Below are positions 1 through 7,608 of a stretch of 19,398 nucleotides of DNA, piece after piece. A program made the position numbers and the translations under genes. The stretch covers positions 1 to 19,398 of the forward strand of contig CAZKBT010000058.1 in the NCBI GenBank assembly GCA_964551305.1, given 5' to 3'. Under the pieces are notes generated by a model, which did no database searches, was not told where the DNA came from, and saw only the letters and a program-made list of their open reading frames with translations. The first letter of the stretch is position 1, and each line of letters opens with the position of its first letter. The stretch is from JBAZDC01 sp041654595 (GTDB lineage Bacteria > Pseudomonadota > Gammaproteobacteria > Burkholderiales > Burkholderiaceae_B).

Positions 1-1101
1 ATCGTTCATCGCGGCCTGGAAAGCAGCCGCATGGCCGTTCGCCCAATCGATGTCCACCGGCGCGGGCGGCACGTTCTGCAAGGTCTGATACAGGCGGTCC
101 AGCGCATTTTGCGCGTCCAGCAGATTATCGGGCGCGTAATTCTGCTCGCTGCGGTAGTGGTTGCGGACGATGAAGAACCGCAGCATTTCGGCTTCCCTAG
201 GGTTCGCCTGATACTGTGCCTGGTTCATCGCGGCCTCAAGATCAGCCGCAATGGTGTCCCGTATCGTCCTGAAATTGCCCAAGGACTTGGACATCTTGTC
301 GGCATCCACCATCAAGGGACCGCAATGCATCCAGATCGAAGCCAGTTGGCCGCCAAACGCGCCTTCGGTTTGCGCGATCTCGTTTTCGTGATGCGGAAAC
401 TTCAGGTCGGGCCCGCCACCGTGGATATCCAAAGGCAAACCCAACAGCTCCTTGCTCATGGCCGAGCATTCGATGTGCCAGCCCGGGCGGCCTTCGCCGT
501 AGGGCGACGTCCACTTGGACTCGGGCGGCTCGTCCTGCTTGGCGGCCTTCCACAACACGAAATCCAGGGGGTCGCGCTTGCCCGAGGCCACGGCCACGCG
601 CTCGCCCGCCCGCAGGTCGTCCAGTGTCTTGCCGGACAGTTTCCCGTACCCGGGAAAACTGCGCACCGCGTAATTGACGTCGCCGTCGTCCGAGCGATAA
701 GCCAGCCCCTTGCCTTCCAGCAAGCCGATGATATTGAGCATGGATTGCACGTGTTCGGTCGCCTTGGGCTCGGCATCCGGAGACTGCACGTTCAGGGCCC
801 GCTCGTCGGCGTGCATCGCATCGATGTAGAACTCGGTGACCTCGCTCAAGCGGCGATTGGTCTGGACGGCGCGGCGTATGATCTTGTCGTCGATGTCCGT
901 TATGTTGCGCACATAGGTGACCCGGTAGCCCGACGCCCTCAGCCAGCGTTGCACCACGTCGAAACTGATCAGCATGCGCGCATGCCCCAGATGACAAAAA
1001 TCGTAGACCGTCATCCCGCACACATAGATCCGGACGTGTCCGGGTTCGGCCGTTTTCAGGGCCTCTTTGTGTCGCGAAAGGGTGTTATAAATGTGCAGCA
1101 T
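1..1101 (-). CDS. cysS: Cysteinyl-tRNA synthetase, 3' end cut by window edge
   Basis: Class I aminoacyl-tRNA synthetase that charges tRNA-Cys in the cytoplasm. The minus-strand frame starts MLHIYNTLSR at 1101 and runs open to base 1, giving 367 codons of a protein that is about 460 aa in E. coli, so roughly the last 90-100 residues lie outside. The HIGH signature is HLGH at residues 37-40, directly after the zinc ligand Cys28 in YVCGMTVYD. The other zinc ligands fall in GWHIECSAMS and in the HHENE stretch. KMSKS begins at residue 269 (DADKMSKSLGN). The start matches the family N-terminus (xxIYNTL). It is divergent from the TPR gene, and a minus-strand extended -10 about 100 bases upstream is the likely promoter. 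Identity is essentially certain. Confidence 0.97.
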   Translation of the reverse strand, partial: MLHIYNTLSRHKEALKTAEPGHVRIYVCGMTVYDFCHLGHARMLISFDVVQRWLRASGYRVTYVRNITDIDDKIIRRAVQTNRRLSEVTEFYIDAMHADERALNVQSPDAEPKATEHVQSMLNIIGLLEGKGLAYRSDDGDVNYAVRSFPGYGKLSGKTLDDLRAGERVAVASGKRDPLDFVLWKAAKQDEPPESKWTSPYGEGRPGWHIECSAMSKELLGLPLDIHGGGPDLKFPHHENEIAQTEGAFGGQLASIWMHCGPLMVDADKMSKSLGNFRTIRDTIAADLEAAMNQAQYQANPREAEMLRFFIVRNHYRSEQNYAPDNLLDAQNALDRLYQTLQNVPPAPVDIDWANGHAAAFQAAMND

Positions 1102-1209
1102 GTGCTGGTTACACTCGTTAAGTAGTAGTTGCCGTGCTAACTTTCCAGCGCTTGCAACGGCAAGGCAAAGCGATAAAAACCGCGAGCAAGGCTAAAATGA
1201 TGGTCGATA

Positions 1210-1218
1210 AGTATAGCA
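1210..1218 (-). promoter_or_regulatory. Extended -10 promoter, probably for cysS
   Basis: Read on the minus strand this is TGC-TATACT, an extended -10 (TGn plus a 5/6 match to TATAAT). No good -35 hexamer sits 16-18 bases upstream, which is acceptable for extended -10 promoters. Transcription would start near 1203, giving a leader of about 100 nt before the cysS ATG at 1101. The assignment rests on sequence match and orientation only. Confidence 0.4.
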
Positions 1219-1312
1219 AGCGGACGCCCATCCGACTGCGTCCGGCCGTTTTTCCACGCCGCGCCGCGCCCGTCTTGCCGACACATCCTTCACTTACATA
1301 GGCAGCCATATC

Positions 1313-1957
1313 GTGTTTCGAACCCTACGTTCCGCCTTCTTGAGCGCCGCGGCCGCGGCCACTCTGGCGGCACCGGCCGTCCAGGCTCAGACCACGCAGC
1401 CTCTGTTCAATGACCCGCCCAAGCAGGAAGGCGGCTGGAAAGGACTGGCCAAGGTGCTCGACGCCCTGACGCCCAGCGTGGACACCAGCATACCGCTGAC
1501 CGCTTCGCAAATCACGGACCGGTTGTCCGCCATGCTCGACAGCGGACAGGCGCAACAAGCATTGGACGTCATCGACCGCCGCCAGGCCCAACTCGACGAG
1601 CAAAACGCGATGGGCACCGACGTCCAGCTTTCGTTTCTGCGCGGCCGCGCCTTGGCGGCATTGGGCCGCACCGACGAGGCCATCGCCCATTATCGCGACA
1701 TGACGGTACGTTTTCCCGAGCTGCCCGAGCCATGGAACAACCTGGCCGTGCTGTACGTGCATCAAGGCCAGCTGGACCAGGCCAAGGACGCGCTGACGAT
1801 GGCGTTGGCCGCCAATCCCGATTACGCCGTCGCCAAGGCCAATATGGGCGACGTCCTGGTGCGGCTTGCCCAGCGGTCTTACCAAGAGGCCGCCGCCCAA
1901 GGGGTCGGCGGCGCGGCGGACAAGGCCAAAGAAGCCGGTATCATTCTGAACAAATGA
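1313..1957 (+). CDS. Secreted tetratricopeptide-repeat protein
   Basis: 214-aa protein starting with GTG at 1313. The N-terminus is a classical Sec signal peptide: basic MFRTLR, an Ala-rich hydrophobic core, and a probable cleavage site after VQA (residue 25). Two TPR-like units follow at about residues 103-137 (LRGRALAALGRTDEAIAHYR) and 138-171 (NNLAVLYVHQGQLDQAKDAL), with a degenerate third after that. TPRs form helical scaffolds for protein-protein contacts, so this is probably a periplasmic or outer-membrane-associated adaptor; no enzymatic motif is visible. Only 17 bases separate it from the next gene, so it likely heads an operon with ppiB and lpxH. The specific function is not recognisable. 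Confidence 0.85.
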   Translation: MFRTLRSAFLSAAAAATLAAPAVQAQTTQPLFNDPPKQEGGWKGLAKVLDALTPSVDTSIPLTASQITDRLSAMLDSGQAQQALDVIDRRQAQLDEQNAMGTDVQLSFLRGRALAALGRTDEAIAHYRDMTVRFPELPEPWNNLAVLYVHQGQLDQAKDALTMALAANPDYAVAKANMGDVLVRLAQRSYQEAAAQGVGGAADKAKEAGIILNK

Positions 1958-1974
1958 AATAGGATATTTCCCCC

Positions 1975-2625
1975 GTGACGACTTACAGCCATTCTTTTCC
2001 CCGCGCCCGCGGCATCCTGCCGCGGGCATTCGGCCTCGCCTTTGCGCTGACCCTTGCCTTGGGCCTGGAGCAGACGGCGCTAGCGGCTTCCTCAACCTCG
2101 AATCAAGGTAATACCATGAGCACATCTCCACGCGTCAAACTGCAGACCAGCCAAGGCGACATCGTCATCGAACTGAATGCGGAAAAAGCGCCCAAAACCG
2201 TCGAGAACTTCCTGGCCTACGTCAAGGAAGGCCACTATGACGGCACCGTATTTCACCGCGTCATCAACAACTTCATGATCCAGGGCGGCGGTTTCGAGGC
2301 GGGCATGAAGCAAAAGCAGACGCGCGCATCGATCGAGAACGAAGCGAACAACGGCCTGAAGAACGACCGCTACAGCGTCGCGATGGCGCGCACGTCGGAT
2401 CCCCACTCCGCATCCGCCCAGTTCTTCATCAACGTGGCCGACAACGACTTCCTGAATTTCACCTCGCCCACGCCCAACGGCTGGGGCTACGCGGTATTCG
2501 GGGCCGTCGTCGAAGGCACGCAAGTGGTCGACCAGATCAAAGGCGTGAAGACCGGCACCAAAGGCTTCCACCAGGATGTGCCCGTTGAAGACGTGGTCCT
2601 CGAGAAAGCCACCATCGTTGAATAA
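1975..2625 (+). CDS. ppiB: Cyclophilin-type peptidylprolyl isomerase with possible dual start
   Basis: Peptidyl-prolyl cis-trans isomerase. From the ATG at 2116 the protein is 169 aa and closely follows cytosolic PpiB (164 aa in E. coli): FHRVINNFMIQGGGF at residues 46-60 with catalytic Arg48, SASAQFFINVADNDFLNF at about 98-115, and the loop GFHQDVPVEDV near the end. The same frame stays open upstream to a GTG at 1975 with its own AGGA box (1961-1964). That longer form adds 47 residues that look like a signal peptide: basic and Arg-rich start, hydrophobic core AFGLAFALTLALGL, then a TALA/A cleavage site. The 216-aa form would be exported and the 169-aa form cytosolic. The last 8 bases overlap lpxH. 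Family is certain; which start is used is open. Confidence 0.93.
   Translation: MTTYSHSFPRARGILPRAFGLAFALTLALGLEQTALAASSTSNQGNTMSTSPRVKLQTSQGDIVIELNAEKAPKTVENFLAYVKEGHYDGTVFHRVINNFMIQGGGFEAGMKQKQTRASIENEANNGLKNDRYSVAMARTSDPHSASAQFFINVADNDFLNFTSPTPNGWGYAVFGAVVEGTQVVDQIKGVKTGTKGFHQDVPVEDVVLEKATIVE
2105..2118 (+). promoter_or_regulatory. Internal ribosome binding site and ATG within ppiB frame
   Basis: AAGGT at 2105-2109 lies 6 bases before an ATG at 2116, which opens the canonical cytosolic cyclophilin sequence (MSTSPRVKLQ). The upstream GTG at 1975 has its own AGGA about 10 bases away. Two good initiation signals in one frame suggest two products or a relic of gene fusion. Confidence 0.55.
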
Positions 2626-3415
2626 GATCGCGCTGCCGGGCAAAGTCTGGATCGCCTCGGACATCCACCTGGGGCCCGACGTGCCCCGGACCGCCCGCGC
2701 GTTCTACGACTTTCTGGACGAGGCATGCGCGAAAGCGGACGCCTTGTTGCTATGCGGCGATATCTTCGATGCCTGGATCGGCGACGACCTGGCGATGTCG
2801 ACGACCGAAGACTGGCTGCTCCAGGCCGTCGACGCCCTGCGCCGGACTTCCGCGCGCCTCCCGCTTTGGCTGGGCCATGGCAACCGGGACTTTCTACTGG
2901 GCAAGTCGTTTGCGCAGCACGTCGGCGCGCAGATGCTGCCCGACAAGGTCGAGCTGGACACGCAAGCGGGCAAGGCCATACTTTCCCATGGCGACGAATA
3001 CTGCGTCGACGACCGGGCTTATCAGCGTTATCGCCGCCTGGTCCGCAACAAAGCCGTGCAGCGGCTGTTTCTTGCGCTAAGCCGGGACATGCGCCGGAAA
3101 ATCGCCGAGCAAGCGCGCCGGCGCAGCAAGGCCGGACATCAATATAAATCCTCGATGCTCATGGACGTTGCGCCGTCGGCCATCGAAAAAGCGTTCTTCG
3201 ACACGAATGCCGAGCTGCTGGTGCACGGCCACACCCATAAGCCCGCGATCCATACCTTGACCGTGAATAAAAAAATCCGGCAACGCATCGTGCTGCCGGA
3301 TTGGGAATTCGATCACGTCATGCCGCATCGCGGCGGGTGGCTCAGCCTGGACGAACGCGGCGCCAGTCTGAACCGATGGCCGCCCGCGCGGCGCCTTGAG
3401 CCGCCTGGACGCTAG
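2618..3415 (+). CDS. lpxH: UDP-2,3-diacylglucosamine diphosphatase (lipid A synthesis)
   Basis: Peripheral inner-membrane calcineurin-like phosphoesterase that hydrolyses UDP-2,3-diacylglucosamine to lipid X and UMP, the fourth step of the Raetz pathway. The metal ligands are all visible: D15 and H17 (SDIHLG), D48 (CGDIFDAW), N89 (GHGNRDF), H124 (LSHGDE), and H203/H205 (VHGHTHK). I place the start at TTG 2618 (MNKIALPGKV), 9 bases after GAGAAAG, because the SDIHLG motif follows immediately and an upstream ATG at 2576 lies inside ppiB. The result is 265 aa (E. coli 240). The start overlaps the ppiB stop by 8 bases, implying translational coupling. The stop overlaps the uppP stop in CTAG. Confidence 0.94.
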   Translation: MNKIALPGKVWIASDIHLGPDVPRTARAFYDFLDEACAKADALLLCGDIFDAWIGDDLAMSTTEDWLLQAVDALRRTSARLPLWLGHGNRDFLLGKSFAQHVGAQMLPDKVELDTQAGKAILSHGDEYCVDDRAYQRYRRLVRNKAVQRLFLALSRDMRRKIAEQARRRSKAGHQYKSSMLMDVAPSAIEKAFFDTNAELLVHGHTHKPAIHTLTVNKKIRQRIVLPDWEFDHVMPHRGGWLSLDERGASLNRWPPARRLEPPGR

Positions 3416-4272
3416 CGGGCCAACAGCCAGGCCATCACCACCAAGCCCAGCGCAATGCGGTACCAGGCAAAAGGCCGGTACGTGTGCCGGGATACGAAAT
3501 TCAGCACCGCCTTGACGACGACCAGGGCGCTCAGGAACGCCGCGATGAAACCCACGACGATGGCCGTCAGCTCCGTCTGCGTGAGCACGGCGCTGTTGCG
3601 ATACATGTCGTAGACCGTCGCGGCCAGCATCGTTGGCATGGCCAGGAAAAAGGAAAATTCCGTCGCCGTCTTGCGGTGTATGCCCGCCAGCATGCCGCTG
3701 ATGATGGTCGCCCCCGAGCGCGAGGTTCCCGGCACCATGGCCAGGCACTGGGCGAAGCCCACGACCAGCGCCTGTTTCCAGGTGATCTCTTCCAGGCTGT
3801 GGGCGGTGGCGTTGCGCGTGGCGACGGTCTCGTCCGCCGCGACCGAGCCGTGCTTGGCATACTCCGGCTTGCGCTCCACCCATAGCATGATGAGCCCGCC
3901 GACGATGAGTGTGAAGACAAAGACCGCCGGGCTATGGAACAAAGCCTTGATGTAGCTGATCATCACGGCGCCGATGACCGCCGCGGGCAGGAAAGCCACG
4001 ATCAGATTGCGCGTGAACAGAAGCTCGGTACGGTCGCCTGTGAAAGTGCCCCGTATAAGTTGCCAGAGACGGGCGCGGAATATCCACATCACGGCAAGGA
4101 TGGAGCCGAACTGGATGACGACTTCGAAAACCTTGTCGTTGCTGGAGTTGAAATCTATCCAGTCGCCGATCAGCAATAAATGCGCCGTGCTGGAAACGGG
4201 AAGAAATTCGGTCAGTCCCTCGACGATGCCCAAAAACAAAGCTTTCAGGTAGAACACGGTGTTATCGATCAT
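3412..4272 (-). CDS. uppP: Undecaprenyl-diphosphate phosphatase
   Basis: Integral membrane enzyme (BacA/UppP family) that recycles undecaprenyl pyrophosphate to the monophosphate carrier used for peptidoglycan and O-antigen; overproduction gives bacitracin resistance in other species. 286 aa (E. coli 273), starting MIDNTVFYLK at 4272. Both signature regions are present: the EGLTEFLPVSSTAH region with E18, E22 and H31, and PGTSRSGATI at residues 181-190 with the phosphate-binding S184-R185. Multiple hydrophobic segments run through the chain. A longer frame reaching 4542 is rejected because it runs back into suhB. It lies 23 bases downstream of suhB on the same strand and is probably cotranscribed with it. 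Confidence 0.96.
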   Translation of the reverse strand: MIDNTVFYLKALFLGIVEGLTEFLPVSSTAHLLLIGDWIDFNSSNDKVFEVVIQFGSILAVMWIFRARLWQLIRGTFTGDRTELLFTRNLIVAFLPAAVIGAVMISYIKALFHSPAVFVFTLIVGGLIMLWVERKPEYAKHGSVAADETVATRNATAHSLEEITWKQALVVGFAQCLAMVPGTSRSGATIISGMLAGIHRKTATEFSFFLAMPTMLAATVYDMYRNSAVLTQTELTAIVVGFIAAFLSALVVVKAVLNFVSRHTYRPFAWYRIALGLVVMAWLLAR

Positions 4273-4295
4273 AAAGCTGCTTCGCGGTTGAGGAC

Positions 4296-5087
4296 TCAGT
4301 CTTGCAGGTGCGCCAGCATCTGCGTGAAGATCTTGGGTGTGGCGGCCAGGACGTTTCCGGTCCCCATCCAGCCCTGCTCGCCGTCGAAGTCGGCGATCAA
4401 CCCGCCGGCCTCCAGGATCAGCAAGGAACCCGCCGCCAAGTCCCAGGGCTTGAGCGCCACGCCGCAGAACCCGTCCAGGCGGCCCGCCGCCACATAGGCC
4501 AGGTCCAGGACCGTGGAGCCCGAACGCCGGGCCGCCGCGCATTCGGTCAGCATGCCCGAAAAAGGCGATACGCCTTTGGTGATGCCGGCGGAACCGGCCA
4601 CGTGGGCGCCCAGCAAGGCATCGTGATAGCGGGTCTGCCCCGAAATCCGCACGCGGCGATCGTTCAGGAAGGCGCCGCCCCCGCGGCTGGCGGTAAACAG
4701 CTCATTGCGCGTGGGGTCGTAGATGACGGCCTGGGAGATCTGCCCGCGATGAACCAGGGCGATCGAAATGGCATAGACCGGGAAACCGTGAATAAAATTC
4801 GTCGTGCCGTCCAAGGGATCGATGATCCATTGGAACTCGGGCGTGGCATCCGGATCTTGTCCCGGCGCCGGCGTCACGCCGGATTCCTCGCCCAGGAAGG
4901 CGTGGTCCGGGTATGCGGTTTGCAGAACCTCGATGATGGCTTGCTCCGCCGCCCTATCGACTTCCGTGACATAATCCCTGGGACCTTTTCGCGCGACCTG
5001 CAGACGGTCCAGATCGATGCTGGCACGGTTGATAATGGCGCCGGCACGGCGCGCCGCCTTGATGGCGGTATTGAGCATCGGGTGCAT
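4296..5087 (-). CDS. suhB: Inositol-1-monophosphatase family protein SuhB
   Basis: 263-aa Mg-dependent phosphatase of the IMPase fold. Metal-binding motifs: GEES at 66-69 (E67), DPLDGTTNF at 90-98 (D90, D93) and KPWDLAAG at 213-220 (D216). In E. coli SuhB also joins the Nus antitermination complex on rRNA transcripts; whether this protein does so is inference from homology. The start at 5087 is chosen over Met4 because GGAA sits about 7 bases upstream. It is divergent from trmJ, with 102 bases between the start codons, and is first gene of a probable suhB-uppP unit. Confidence 0.95.
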   Translation of the reverse strand: MHPMLNTAIKAARRAGAIINRASIDLDRLQVARKGPRDYVTEVDRAAEQAIIEVLQTAYPDHAFLGEESGVTPAPGQDPDATPEFQWIIDPLDGTTNFIHGFPVYAISIALVHRGQISQAVIYDPTRNELFTASRGGGAFLNDRRVRISGQTRYHDALLGAHVAGSAGITKGVSPFSGMLTECAAARRSGSTVLDLAYVAAGRLDGFCGVALKPWDLAAGSLLILEAGGLIADFDGEQGWMGTGNVLAATPKIFTQMLAHLQD

Positions 5088-5189
5088 AAAATTCCGTTGT
5101 AGACAAAAACAGTTAGCGCATACTGCGAGGCGTCGGGAAATAAACCCTGGAAAAGCACCGCATCACGCGCATCAAGCCGGCTATTTTAA
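5088..5189. promoter_or_regulatory. Divergent suhB/trmJ control region
   Basis: These 102 bases must hold promoters in both directions. The trmJ side ends in a TATTTTAAA tract that abuts the ATG at 5190, and no Shine-Dalgarno is visible there. Either the AT tract is a -10, giving a leaderless mRNA that starts further into the gene, or initiation is SD-independent. I cannot assign -35/-10 pairs with confidence. Confidence 0.4.
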
Positions 5190-6053
5190 ATGACTCAGAC
5201 ATTTTCCTCAGAAAGCTCGGAAACCGCTTCAAAAAACGGCGCTCGCGCCGACCTGTTCGAACGGGTCCGGTTCATCATGGTCAGGCCCAGCCATCCCGGC
5301 AACGTGGGCGCTGCCGCCCGCGCCATCAAAACGATGGGATTTCACGACTTGTGCCTGGTCGACCCGCGCCATCCGGACGTCATCGAGCAGGCCGAAGCGC
5401 ACTCGCTGGCCAGCGGCGCCACCGACGTCCTGGCGCGCTCGAGCTTGTGCGATTCACTGCAAGCCGCCCTGGAAAACACCACCCTGGCCTTTGCGCTGAC
5501 CGCCCGGCCGCGATTCCTGGGACCGCCCGTGTGCGATATCCGCGAAGCCGCCGACGTCAGCTGCGATCACTTGCTGGCCCCCGCAAACCGGGTGGCGATC
5601 GTGCTGGGAACCGAGCGTTCGGGCCTGACCAACGACGACATCGGCCTTTGCCAGCGCATTTGCCACATTCCGGCCAATCCCGACTATAGCTCGCTGAACG
5701 TCGCGCAAGCCTTGCAACTGGCCGCCTGGGAACTGCGCTATGCGATCGGGGCGGCCGGCGGCACGGCGTGGCTGCCGTCGACGAACGGCGGCCCCGAGCC
5801 GGGCAACGAGCCGGCCCCGAACGAAAAGGTGCAGGCGCTGCTGGCGCACTGGGAACAAGCGCTGACCGACGTCCGCTTCCTGGACCCCCTGCACCCGAAG
5901 AAACTCATGCCCCGCATGCGCCACATGTTCATGCGCAACAACCTGACCCAGGACGAAGTCGACATGATGCGCGGTCTTTGCACCGCGATGATCAAGACGG
6001 CCGGGGCCGCGCAAGGAATGCGCAACGACCGGGGCGGCGGGGACGAGGCGTAG
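5190..6053 (+). CDS. trmJ: tRNA (cytidine/uridine-32-2'-O)-methyltransferase
   Basis: SPOUT-class (SpoU/TrmH) RNA methyltransferase that uses S-adenosylmethionine to methylate the ribose of nucleotide 32 in the anticodon loop of several tRNAs. 287 aa. SPOUT motifs: VRPSHPGNVGAAAR at 31-44 (motif 1), VLGTERSGL at 138-146 (motif 2) and IPANPDYSSLNVAQAL at 160-175 (motif 3, part of the trefoil knot). A helical C-terminal extension (about 205-275) is typical of TrmJ. The Met at 5190 lacks a clear SD. Pairing with suhB in divergent orientation is common in betaproteobacteria (from memory). Confidence 0.93.
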   Translation: MTQTFSSESSETASKNGARADLFERVRFIMVRPSHPGNVGAAARAIKTMGFHDLCLVDPRHPDVIEQAEAHSLASGATDVLARSSLCDSLQAALENTTLAFALTARPRFLGPPVCDIREAADVSCDHLLAPANRVAIVLGTERSGLTNDDIGLCQRICHIPANPDYSSLNVAQALQLAAWELRYAIGAAGGTAWLPSTNGGPEPGNEPAPNEKVQALLAHWEQALTDVRFLDPLHPKKLMPRMRHMFMRNNLTQDEVDMMRGLCTAMIKTAGAAQGMRNDRGGGDEA

Positions 6054-6300
6054 ACGCCGGCCGGCCGCGTCGCGCACTTATCCCCGAATAATGTGGATAA
6101 ACCCTGGTACAACTCGTTGATGACTGGAAATATTTCCGTAATAACAATCACTTGTACAAGTTGGATGAAAACCGGCCATGCCCGTTTTCCGGCTGAACCC
6201 GCATATTCCCAACCACGGGACTTGCTATTGCGGTATGGTACATAATGCGCTCGACCGCGTCGGCGCGATGCCCACCATGACCGACAACAGGAGTTGCGTT
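6054..6300. other. AT-richer intergenic gap with clustered palindromes
   Basis: No convincing gene. The stretch holds TGTGGATAA at 6092-6100, a perfect DnaA-box consensus on the minus strand, facing TTATCCCC at 6078-6085. It also holds the 12-bp palindrome GGAAATATTTCC (6126-6137), the 10-bp palindrome CTTGTACAAG (6151-6160), and a stem of GAAAAC/GTTTTC plus GG/CC at 6167-6189, which could be a weak trmJ terminator though no T-run follows. A strong AGGAG (6292-6296) serves the next gene. An in-frame extension of that gene back to 6178 is open but unlikely to be translated. Confidence 0.5.
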
Positions 6301-6525
6301 ATGACCCTACCCCGACATCCCGATCCGGACAAGGATAAGAAAGAAACGCCTTTTCCAACCAGCGACGACAATCCCGCGAAAGACGACAAAGCCTTGGACG
6401 AAGCATTGGAAGAAAGCTTCCCGGCGAGCGACCCCGTTTCCATCACGACGGACAAATCCACGCCGGCCGACAGCGGAGACGTCGACGCAACGCGCAGCAA
6501 GCGCGTGCCCGGCAAGCCGCGCTAG
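6301..6525 (+). CDS. Small acidic conserved hypothetical protein
   Basis: 74-aa hydrophilic, highly charged and probably disordered protein. It starts at ATG 6301 with AGGAG about 5 bases upstream, which decides this start over the open extension to 6178. The middle carries DEALEESFPASDPVSI (about residues 32-47), a motif I recognise from many short proteobacterial proteins of unknown function. N- and C-termini are Lys/Asp/Pro-rich without hydrophobic segments, so it is likely soluble and cytoplasmic. It stands alone between trmJ and the flavin oxidoreductase. No function can be assigned. Confidence 0.75.
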   Translation: MTLPRHPDPDKDKKETPFPTSDDNPAKDDKALDEALEESFPASDPVSITTDKSTPADSGDVDATRSKRVPGKPR

Positions 6526-6583
6526 GCCGGCGGCAAACTTAGTACACTGGGGGCTGACGTAACGTTCACGCGGCGACAGACTG

Positions 6584-7579
6584 ATGATTCCGTTTTCCAT
6601 ACTCGACCTGGCCCCCATTACCGAAGGCGGTACCGCCGCGCAGTCGTTCGCCAGCACGCGTGATCTCGCGCAGCTGGGCGAGCGCCTGGGCTACAACCGG
6701 TATTGGCTGGCCGAACACCACGGCATGCCGGGCATCGCCAGCGCCGCCACGTCCGTCTTGATCGGCCACGTCGCCGCCGCCACGTCCACCATCCGCGTCG
6801 GCGCGGGTGGCATCATGCTGCCCAATCATTCGCCGCTGGTCATCGCGGAACAGTTCGGGACGCTGGAAGCGCTATTTCCCGGCCGCATCGACCTGGGCCT
6901 GGGACGCGCTCCGGGCTCCGACCAGGCCGCCGCGCGCGCCCTGCGCCGCAATCTGGCGTCGGACGCGGACGAATTTCCCCAAGACGTGCTGGAGCTCATG
7001 GACTATATGTCGGAAGAGCCGCGCCAGACCGTGATGGCGGTGCCCGGCAGGGGCGCCAAGGTGCCCGTCTGGATACTGGGCTCCAGCCTGTTCGGCGCCC
7101 AACTGGCGGCGGCGTTCGGCCTGCCGTACGCGTTCGCATCGCATTTTGCGCCGCAGCAGATGATGCATGCGATCCAGATCTACCGCGAGACGTTCAAGCC
7201 GTCTGCCAATCTGAGCCGGCCATACGTCATGCTCGGCTTCAATGTGTTTGCGGCCGACACGGACGAGCAGGCCCGGTTTCTGGCCACGTCCTGGCAGCAA
7301 TCGTTCGTGAACCTGCGCAGCGGCCGCCCTTCCCGCCTGCCGCCTCCGATCGAGAACTACATGGAACAGCTCGGTCCGCAAGCGCAACACTTGCTGGACC
7401 ACGTGCTTTCGTGTTCCGCCATCGGCGCGCCGCGGACCGTCTCGCAGCAACTGCGCGCATTCATCGACAAGACCGAAGCCGACGAGCTCATGATCACGTC
7501 CAACATCTTCGATCACGACGCCAGGCTGCGATCCTACGAAATCACCGCCCAGGTCCGGGAATCGGATCTGGCCCTGTAA
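6584..7579 (+). CDS. LLM-class flavin-dependent oxidoreductase (luciferase-like)
   Basis: 331-aa bacterial-luciferase-like TIM-barrel monooxygenase, predicted to use reduced FMN; substrate unknown. Family marks: the start MIPFSILDLAP, WLAEHHGMPGIASAATSV at 41-58, GAGGIMLPNHSPLVIAEQFG at 73-92 and FPGRIDLGLGRAPGSD at 98-113. These resemble the YhbW/MsnO8 branch often annotated as an alkanal monooxygenase-like protein. No strong SD is seen before the ATG. The gene ends 29 bases before the yggS-type gene on the same strand, so the two may be cotranscribed. Confidence 0.9.
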   Translation: MIPFSILDLAPITEGGTAAQSFASTRDLAQLGERLGYNRYWLAEHHGMPGIASAATSVLIGHVAAATSTIRVGAGGIMLPNHSPLVIAEQFGTLEALFPGRIDLGLGRAPGSDQAAARALRRNLASDADEFPQDVLELMDYMSEEPRQTVMAVPGRGAKVPVWILGSSLFGAQLAAAFGLPYAFASHFAPQQMMHAIQIYRETFKPSANLSRPYVMLGFNVFAADTDEQARFLATSWQQSFVNLRSGRPSRLPPPIENYMEQLGPQAQHLLDHVLSCSAIGAPRTVSQQLRAFIDKTEADELMITSNIFDHDARLRSYEITAQVRESDLAL

Positions 7580-7608
7580 CATCCCATCAGCAACGCTTCT
7601 TTACGTCC

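Noticed and set aside
31..1125. Long plus-strand frame of 364 aa opposite cysS
   Set aside because: Antisense shadow of cysS caused by high GC; the minus strand has full synthetase motifs.
1118..1309. Minus-strand 63-aa frame with one hydrophobic stretch upstream of cysS
   Set aside because: It could be a small membrane protein, but it has no clear ribosome site, fills a divergent promoter region, and contains the probable cysS extended -10.
6178..6300. N-terminal extension of the small acidic protein
   Set aside because: The added 41 residues have no start signal and cross the palindrome-rich gap, while ATG 6301 has a strong AGGAG.
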